DNA of 64,000 nucleotides from Trichomonas vaginalis G3 (Eukaryota; Parabasalia; Trichomonadida; Trichomonadidae). This document shows positions 58,285-64,000 of the stretch, piece after piece. Both the position numbers and the translations under genes were made by a program. Each line of letters starts with the position of its first letter. Position 1 is the first letter of the stretch. The notes under the pieces are model-generated. The model saw only the letters and a program-made list of their open reading frames with translations, was not told where the DNA came from and did not search any database. The stretch lies in the NCBI RefSeq assembly GCF_026262505.1, contig NC_067207.1, positions 25,574,082 to 25,638,081 on the forward strand, written 5' to 3'.

Positions 58285-58312
58285 TACAATTTAAAATTTT
58301 ATTTTTAATGAA

Positions 58313-58519
58313 ATGCCACAGAAGAGACAAAAGGAACCAAATCGATTTATACCAAATGGTTTTAACTTTCAGATTCCAAATAATCAACCACAACGAATTT
58401 TTTAAATCCCATCACAGCATCAACAGCAACAACAACCGCCACCATTTGATACCGTTTTAGAAGAAGGAACCGTTAATGATGGTTTTGATACTATGATTCA
58501 AAGAGGTGGGCACCCTTAA
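58313..58519 (+). pseudogene. Small Q/P-rich gene of element D (broken)
   Basis: Starts MPQKRQKEPNRFIPNGF and ends near IQRGGHP. About one break. Unknown. Confidence 0.35.
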
Positions 58520-58542
58520 ACATTTATTTTATTTTTATATAA

Positions 58543-59004
58543 ATGGATAACACAGATTTAAAAAATTTAATTGATGATTTAGTACTTAATCAAAATTTTC
58601 TTAGTTATTATGAATTAAAATCATATCTCCAAAAATATAATAATAATATAACGGGTGATGATATGGAATATTATTATCCATATTATAAAAATGAAATTTT
58701 GAAATATCATAATAAAATAATTTCTGAAATTAAAGACAAAATTAAAAATAATGAATATACAAAGGGAAAAACTAAATCACAACTTAAACAGTTGAAAGAT
58801 TTCAAAAATAAAGTATTAACAGAAGAAGATATTGATGAATTATATAATTTATATAATCCTGAGCCACAAAAACCAAAGCCGAGGTCTAAAGTAGCAAATG
58901 TTCAACAGCTAAAGGAACAAAACGCCCAGGTTCTTCAGACCATAAATGAAGCACAAGCTTTAATTTATGATTCATTAGAAAACCATATTCAGCCCGACTT
59001 TTAA
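58543..59004 (+). CDS. 153-aa helical protein of element D
   Basis: 153 codons, MDNTDLKNLIDDLVLNQNFL onward. Lys/Asn/Tyr-rich, largely helical. The C-terminal part (VQQLKEQNAQVLQTINEAQA) is coiled coil. It directly precedes the integrase region and could be an upstream part of it or an independent gene. Not recognised. Confidence 0.5.
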   Translation: MDNTDLKNLIDDLVLNQNFLSYYELKSYLQKYNNNITGDDMEYYYPYYKNEILKYHNKIISEIKDKIKNNEYTKGKTKSQLKQLKDFKNKVLTEEDIDELYNLYNPEPQKPKPRSKVANVQQLKEQNAQVLQTINEAQALIYDSLENHIQPDF

Positions 59005-59018
59005 ATGAAGATCAACTT

Positions 59019-60088
59019 TTGGAATTCATCCTTCAACATAAACTCGAAGCGGGAAAGTATATCAAACCTTTATATACAGCATATTTAAAACAAATGAATA
59101 GAATACATCCAGAATTAATGAAGGGGGGAATGAATTCCAAAACTTCATCATCCAAAATCAAAGCAGATAAAATTAAACCACTTGCAACACCAAAACCTCC
59201 AACGACAGTACCGCCTCCTCCTTCAGTTAATCCTTCATCATTCACTTTATTATATCCATTTCAAACATTAAAGAAACAAAACGATTTTAAAAAGGATTTC
59301 AAGATATTAAATAAACCAATTGACCCGAAAATTCAACCGTTAAAGGAAAAATTTAGTCGCCCTTCATTTGCACCATATCCATATTCATACGAAATCGATC
59401 ATTTAGAATATTCAAAAGGAAACGTTACTTATTTATTTGCCATTAACATTAACACTAGATATTTATATTGCATTCCAGTGAAAGGGAAAACAGAACAGGA
59501 AACAAGAAGAGCTATTCAATACTTACTAGATCATGAAAGAGTAGATAATATCAGGGGTGATGGTGATAAAGGATTTCAGGCAACTATGACTCATTATTTC
59601 CCACAAATTAATTTTTTCTTTTCATCCTCTCCATATACGTTTCATAATAAAATAGTTGATGCGGTAATGAGAACTCTTAGAGATGCGTTAGGGGTTAACG
59701 GTCAGATATACTGGGATGAGAAATCATGACTCCATCATACAACAGTTAGTATATTATTATAATAATACATGGCATAGAACTATAAACATGAAACCAGTGG
59801 AAATGAAAATGATATTTCAAAAGAATGGGAATATATTAGAAAGCAAATGGAAAGGTTGAATGATGTTAAACGTGAACAAATTAATTCGGGGCTCATGAAT
59901 TTTAAACAAGGGATAAAGTTTTGATTCATCTCGATTATGGAAAAACTAATAAATCAATGACAAAAAGAAGACGAAGATTTGACACAATAGCTGAATTTGT
60001 TAGATATATTAACGGCAATGCATTAGTTGAAGTTGACAATAAATTAATAGAAATTCCGATTTATTTTATTACTCATTATTTTAAATAA
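59019..60088 (+). pseudogene. Retroviral-type integrase of element D (broken)
   Basis: The readable 236-codon piece contains a proline-rich linker (residues 50-75) and the rve core: D127 in YEIDHLEY, the acidic pair in RGDGDKGF (181-183) and D214 in KIVDAVMRTLRDALG. The pattern matches the copy B integrase in general, but sequences are distant. The C-terminal part continues in broken form to about 60088. Confidence 0.75.
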
Positions 60089-60114
60089 TATTTAATTTTT
60101 TTATTTCGTAAGAA

Positions 60115-60431
60115 TGAGTGACAACAAAGCAGCCAAGAGTCCTGATTTAATTAGATTCAGAGTCAGACGATGAATATAAAAAGAAACTAAACAGAATTAA
60201 ATCAAAAATATGCTATTACAAAAAGAAGTCGCAATGCGGTGGGTTGATGCCGATAAAACTAAAGTAATTGAAAACGATAAAGAGAAGAAGGAAATAATCG
60301 AAAAATTAGAAACTTACCGTTCAATCCTTAAACTGAGTGAAGCAAAAATAAAAGAATTTAATAGAATAAATAAATTGATTGGAAGAGATGAATTTAATAA
60401 AGATGAATTTTTAAACTCAATCCAAATTTAA
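60115..60431 (+). pseudogene. Small helical gene of element D (broken)
   Basis: Starts MSDNKAAKSPDLI, then an acidic/basic helical region (EKLETYRSILKLSEAKIKEF). About one or two breaks. Unknown. Confidence 0.35.
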
Positions 60432-60452
60432 TTTTTATTCCTCTTCGACAAC

Positions 60453-60605
60453 GTCTCGAATAACTGAAGGTGCTACCATGTTACCATGTGCTACCAGGTT
60501 AATGAACTTCTCTGAAAAAATGAGACAACATGACATTTTGACAACATTTACGAAAATTTGATGCAGTCCAAAAATAAAGTTAGTTTTAAAATTATTTTTA
60601 TTTAT
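60453..60605 (+). repeat. Conserved leader repeat, copy 1
   Basis: AACTGAAGGTGCTACCATG and about 90 following bases, then an AAATTTGATGCAGTCC block, match 61388-61535 almost base for base. It stands directly before the KilA-N gene. A third, inverted copy is at 63893-64000. Confidence 0.9.
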
Positions 60606-60631
60606 TTTTTATCTTGTATGTAAGAACAGAA

Positions 60632-61293
60632 ATGTCAGTCGAAGCAAAAACATTCACGAACAAATCTAATGGCGAAACATTCACAAAAGGCACTTATAAT
60701 GGTATTGAAGTCTTACGTAGAGACAAGGATGGTTACATTAATGCAACAAAGATGGCAAGAGAAGCGGGAAGGTTAAACCATTTAAAAGATTTCTCATAGT
60801 ACTAAAATGCAGGAAATTCTTGAGTTTTGGATGAACGAATACGGTGGAGCCAAAAGTGGCTCGACCTCAAAACAAGCATTTATGAGCTTACAAAGGGTGT
60901 TATAAATGAATTCAAAGGTATTTACATACATCCTGACCTCGTTCATTTTGTTGCTGAATGGTGCTCTGTAAAGTATGCATTTTATGTAAAGATATTATGG
61001 ACTCCATAGACAAGAAAGTTCATGAGAAATTAGATGAAGAAGAACTTGAAGATACAGTAGAGAATGCTAAACCTTTGTTTGAAGAAGAAGTTAGAAAAAT
61101 GTGCGAAAAACAATTAGAACATGAACGTGAGTTATGTTATGGTTATAGAGATTCTCCATTCGAACTAGACCAATGGGAACAAGAAAATTTAAAGAGAGAA
61201 TTTAGAGAATATGAACTCGCTAAGATAGCATTAGAAGCTGCAGAAAAGAAGTTAAAAGCTTGGGGTCGTTTTGTAAAAAAATATTGTGAGTAA
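60632..61293 (+). pseudogene. KilA-N domain gene (broken)
   Basis: N-terminal GIEVLRRDKDGYINATKM is the KilA-N DNA-binding signature known from large DNA viruses, phages and Polinton-like viruses. Then comes IYIHPDLVHFVAEWCSVKYA, typical of the same domain's second half, and a long charged helical tail. About two breaks. A start at ATG 60632 is chosen because the shared leader repeat ends just before it. Confidence 0.8.
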
Positions 61294-61378
61294 ATGAACC
61301 ATTTATTTTTGTCATAAACGACCAAAAATATATTTTATCGTTAATGTTTACGTTCATGTTTTTAGGTTATTCAATAAT

Positions 61379-61487
61379 TAATTATTTTTGAAGAACTGAA
61401 GGTGCTACCATGTTACCATGTGCTACCAGGTTAATGAACTTCTCTGAAAAAATGAGACAACATGACATTTTGACAACAGTCCTGGAA
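61379..61487 (+). repeat. Inverted repeat, left copy, before helicase gene
   Basis: Sequence from AATTATTTTTGAAGAACTG to TTTTGACAACA is repeated in reverse at the window end. The downstream part (to 61535) is also shared with the KilA-N leader in direct orientation. Confidence 0.9.
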
Positions 61488-61551
61488 ATTTGATGCAGTC
61501 CAAAAATAAAGTTAGTTTTAAAATTATTTTTATTTTTTTATTCCTATATAA

Positions 61552-63864
61552 ATGACAGCAACAAAAAACAACAGTAACTTTATCATTTCTGATGAACAAG
61601 TTATTGATTCATTAGCTGAGGAATTAGTTGTGGCAGAAACTAAAACCCTCAACGAAAGAATTGGTGAAAACAAGATTGATTTACATAACTACCTCAAACA
61701 CGATGGAGGAAGAGGAAGGAAAACTGGTATGGCTTTATTAGTAAATAAAATTTCAAATTTAACGATTATAGATGTTGATATCAATAAATCATACAATGAT
61801 GAACTTAAAGAAACAGTTAGAAAAGATATTTTATCAAAACTTTCGGATAAAGATGTTATCGTTAAAACCGCTTCAGGAGGTCTTCATATTTATTGCAACA
61901 CTAATTTCTTCTATTCAGTTTCGAACAGAATGATTAAATGTTATTCCTGCAATGATTATGATATCGATATCATGACTTCTATGGATGATTCAAAGCGTTC
62001 TTTAGTGGTTATGGCTGATTCAAGAGTTTGCAAGAATGCAACAGAACCAATCAATACATACTCATTCATTCGCGGAAGTTATGACTCGACCATAACCAGA
62101 ACAGTAAACGATATATTAAATGATTTGAATATTAAGGTAAGAGTTGAACAGAAGAACGAAGAAATAAAGACTATCATGAATGAAAACAAAGATGTAAACA
62201 TTGACGATAAACTTGCCCAGAGCATAGTTGATGGCATCAGTGATTTTGAAGTACATAATGACGGTGGAAACATGAATTTAGAAAAAGAAGTTACATTATT
62301 CACACTGTTTCAAGCAATTAATTCGTTACCGGATCATTTAATTAATGAAGCATACGATAACGTTTATAACTTCTGCAGCTTAACTGAAAATGCAAAAAGT
62401 AATTTTGAAAAAGCACGTAGTAGATATGCACATTTAATGACTTCTCCATTTGTTTTAGTGAAGATTCTAAAACTTTATCAAAAGGAATATTATGATGAAT
62501 ATGTTTTACCTTTATTACGTAAGCCAAAAATAACATTTGATATCAAACTTGATGACTCGTTTTTGATAACAGATATTAGACGCAAGGCTGAAAATCATCA
62601 GTATAAAAACAGTTCTGAAGTAATTGAGGATTTATCACGTGTAATCCGTTTTGTAGATTGTGGAAACAAATATTTCATTCAAAAGGACTATAATATCCAC
62701 GACAAAATGAATCAAATATCATTCGTTCTTCAATCAAACATGAAAGAGTCACTCAAAATGATTAAATTATTTAAAGAAGAAGGTAAAACAATAACAGCAT
62801 GGGATGTACTACTAAATCAATTATCCTCATTAACCGTTAAGGGTGTTTGCTTTAAATCTGATTCTCCAGATGTTTTCTCAACGTTTCAAGGTTATAAATA
62901 CAACGTTCTCGAAAAGCCTGATTACTCAAAAATTGAGATGTTTATGGATTTCATTAAAGAAGCCATTTGTGATAATAACGATGAAGTGTATAAATACCTA
63001 CTCGGCTGGATTGCATCAATGATTCAACATCCTGGAATCAAGAATGAAACAGCAATTATTTTGAAAGGACTTCAGGGAACAGGTAAAAACAGATTTACAG
63101 ACATTATTTCTGAACTCCTCGCTGGTTATTCATGTAAAAACATTACTGAAATAGGTGAGCTAACGGGTAATTTCAATTCAGTTGTTGAAAATAAAATGTT
63201 TCTTGTACTTAATGAACTCAAGAATGTAGGTGAAGATAGACTCGCAAACTTCAACGCTTTGAAATCAATTATAACGGATAATGAGATTAGAATTAATGAA
63301 AAGAATCAACCCAGAAGAACAGCACAGAACGTTGCAAACTTCATTTTCGTAACTAACAACGTCTACCCTGTCAAAATTAAAGTTGGAGACAGAAGATACG
63401 TAGTTTTAAGGGTTAATGGTAAATTCAAGGGTCAATTTGATTACTTCAAGAATTTGATGGATTCATGCACAAAGGAATTTTATGATAACCTTTTAACATA
63501 TTTTATCAATTACGACCTTTCATCATTTAATGTACGAATCATACCGATGACTGAAGCCAAACAAGATTTAATTGAATTATCAACAAATCCTTTAGATGTA
63601 TGGATAAATACACATTATGATGAATTGTGTGCGGGTATGACGTGTAAAAATGCTCTATTCTGCAAACCATCAGACATGAAAGACAAAAAATTTCAAATGA
63701 GCATTAAGGATAAATGTGATAGGAAACATAGAAGAATAGACGATAAACAAACATGGTGTTATGTTTTGAAAGAAGAAATGAAAGGATTATATAAACAGGT
63801 TGAACCAAACGATAATGAGGATTCATTTACTGACGATGAAATACCTGTAAATGATGCTTTATAA
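61552..63864 (+). CDS. Primase-polymerase / SF3 helicase
   Basis: 770 residues, whole. The N-terminal part has PrimPol-type acidic and histidine motifs: IIDVDIN (72-78), SGGLHIY (108-114) and DYDIDI (135-140). The C-terminal part is a superfamily 3 helicase: Walker A GLQGTGKN (506-513), Walker B MFLVLNEL (549-556), motif C FVTNN (599-603) and an arginine finger in GDRRYV (612-617). Such fusions unwind and prime replication of viral or plasmid DNA. The start at 61552 has TATATAA just before it. It is the only large intact gene of element D and is bounded by inverted repeats, which suggests it might move or be regulated as a unit. Confidence 0.9.
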   Translation: MTATKNNSNFIISDEQVIDSLAEELVVAETKTLNERIGENKIDLHNYLKHDGGRGRKTGMALLVNKISNLTIIDVDINKSYNDELKETVRKDILSKLSDKDVIVKTASGGLHIYCNTNFFYSVSNRMIKCYSCNDYDIDIMTSMDDSKRSLVVMADSRVCKNATEPINTYSFIRGSYDSTITRTVNDILNDLNIKVRVEQKNEEIKTIMNENKDVNIDDKLAQSIVDGISDFEVHNDGGNMNLEKEVTLFTLFQAINSLPDHLINEAYDNVYNFCSLTENAKSNFEKARSRYAHLMTSPFVLVKILKLYQKEYYDEYVLPLLRKPKITFDIKLDDSFLITDIRRKAENHQYKNSSEVIEDLSRVIRFVDCGNKYFIQKDYNIHDKMNQISFVLQSNMKESLKMIKLFKEEGKTITAWDVLLNQLSSLTVKGVCFKSDSPDVFSTFQGYKYNVLEKPDYSKIEMFMDFIKEAICDNNDEVYKYLLGWIASMIQHPGIKNETAIILKGLQGTGKNRFTDIISELLAGYSCKNITEIGELTGNFNSVVENKMFLVLNELKNVGEDRLANFNALKSIITDNEIRINEKNQPRRTAQNVANFIFVTNNVYPVKIKVGDRRYVVLRVNGKFKGQFDYFKNLMDSCTKEFYDNLLTYFINYDLSSFNVRIIPMTEAKQDLIELSTNPLDVWINTHYDELCAGMTCKNALFCKPSDMKDKKFQMSIKDKCDRKHRRIDDKQTWCYVLKEEMKGLYKQVEPNDNEDSFTDDEIPVNDAL

Positions 63865-63892
63865 AGTATGATTGGAATTTATTTTTGCATTA

Positions 63893-64000
63893 ATCCTGCT
63901 GTGTTGTCAAAATGTCATGTTGTCTCATTTTTTCAGAGAAGTTCATTAACCTGGTAGCACATGGTAACATGGTAGCACCTTCAGTTCTTCAAAAATAATT
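63893..64000 (-). repeat. Inverted repeat, right copy, after helicase gene
   Basis: Reverse complement of 61379-61487, nearly perfect and continuing to the last base of the window, so its outer limit is not seen. Confidence 0.9.

Larger units (their letters stand above)
54250..64000 (+). mobile_element. Polinton-like virus element D (runs off window)
   Basis: All genes read on the plus strand: family B polymerase with HNH insertion, small genes, integrase, KilA-N gene and primase-polymerase/SF3 helicase. The gene set is closer to Polinton-like viruses and Tlr-type elements than to copies A/B. It is more AT-rich than A/B. The polymerase, integrase and KilA-N genes are broken, roughly six to ten breaks in all; the helicase gene is whole. 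It may include the capsid genes of element C; I could not settle that. Confidence 0.65.

Noticed and set aside
47350-64000. Elements C and D as one single large element
   Set aside because: They contain two different polymerase genes and differ in base composition; kept as an alternative only because no terminal repeat was found at 54250.

Overview
The window looks like a scaffold from Trichomonas vaginalis or a close trichomonad. It is strongly AT-rich, its host genes are intronless with very short leaders and TCA-Y-T/A initiator-like sites, and it carries Maverick/Polinton elements of the kind abundant in that genome. It also holds a TKL-type protein kinase and remnants of a beta-helix surface-protein family. 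The organism call is an inference from these signs; no search was run.

Layout. Bases 1-6875 are the tail of a Maverick (copy A), running right to left and cut by the window start. Bases 6876-35729 (about 28.9 kb) are host DNA with other repeats. In order these are: a gene beginning cut off by copy A; a small decayed gene (7801-8237); long AT-rich stretches; two giant palindromes (11101-12537 and 16957-18754) built from 122-bp hairpin-rich tandem units; a pogo-like DDE transposase in two overlapping frames (19392-21292); two further tandem arrays (121 bp and 124 bp); a kinase gene (23635-25893) facing away from a giant disordered repeat protein gene (25981-31287); pseudogene debris with a small MITE; and a carboxylesterase gene (33236-34540). 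Bases 35730 to about 47322 are a second Maverick (copy B), oriented left to right, so A and B point away from each other. Bases 47350 to about 54245 are a third, more decayed and chimaeric Maverick-like copy (C). Bases 54250-64000 belong to a different virus-like element (D) that runs off the window end.

The virus-like elements. A and B share one gene order: Dam-like adenine methyltransferase, a tiny membrane protein, two small structural-type proteins, a jelly-roll-like minor capsid candidate, a fibre with a phage-like C-terminal knob, an integrase, three small proteins and a protein-primed family B DNA polymerase. B continues with a coiled-coil/HNH-like protein and other small genes. The intact proteins of A and B differ at roughly 8 in 100 residues, so both are fairly young. 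C keeps the same beginning and then switches to capsid and polymerase genes of another lineage. D carries a family B polymerase with an HNH insertion, an integrase, a KilA-N gene and a whole primase-polymerase/superfamily 3 helicase gene flanked by about 107-bp inverted repeats. All four are treated here as fossils: A and B have few breaks, C has many, and D has several.

Most unusual points: the paired giant palindromes made of cloverleaf-like 122-bp units; an inverted-repeat-bounded replication gene; a phage-type fibre knob in a eukaryotic element; a transposase with a -1 slippery heptamer exactly at its frame change; a Maverick sitting in a host reading frame; and a 1768-residue host protein with dozens of acidic-phenylalanine motifs.
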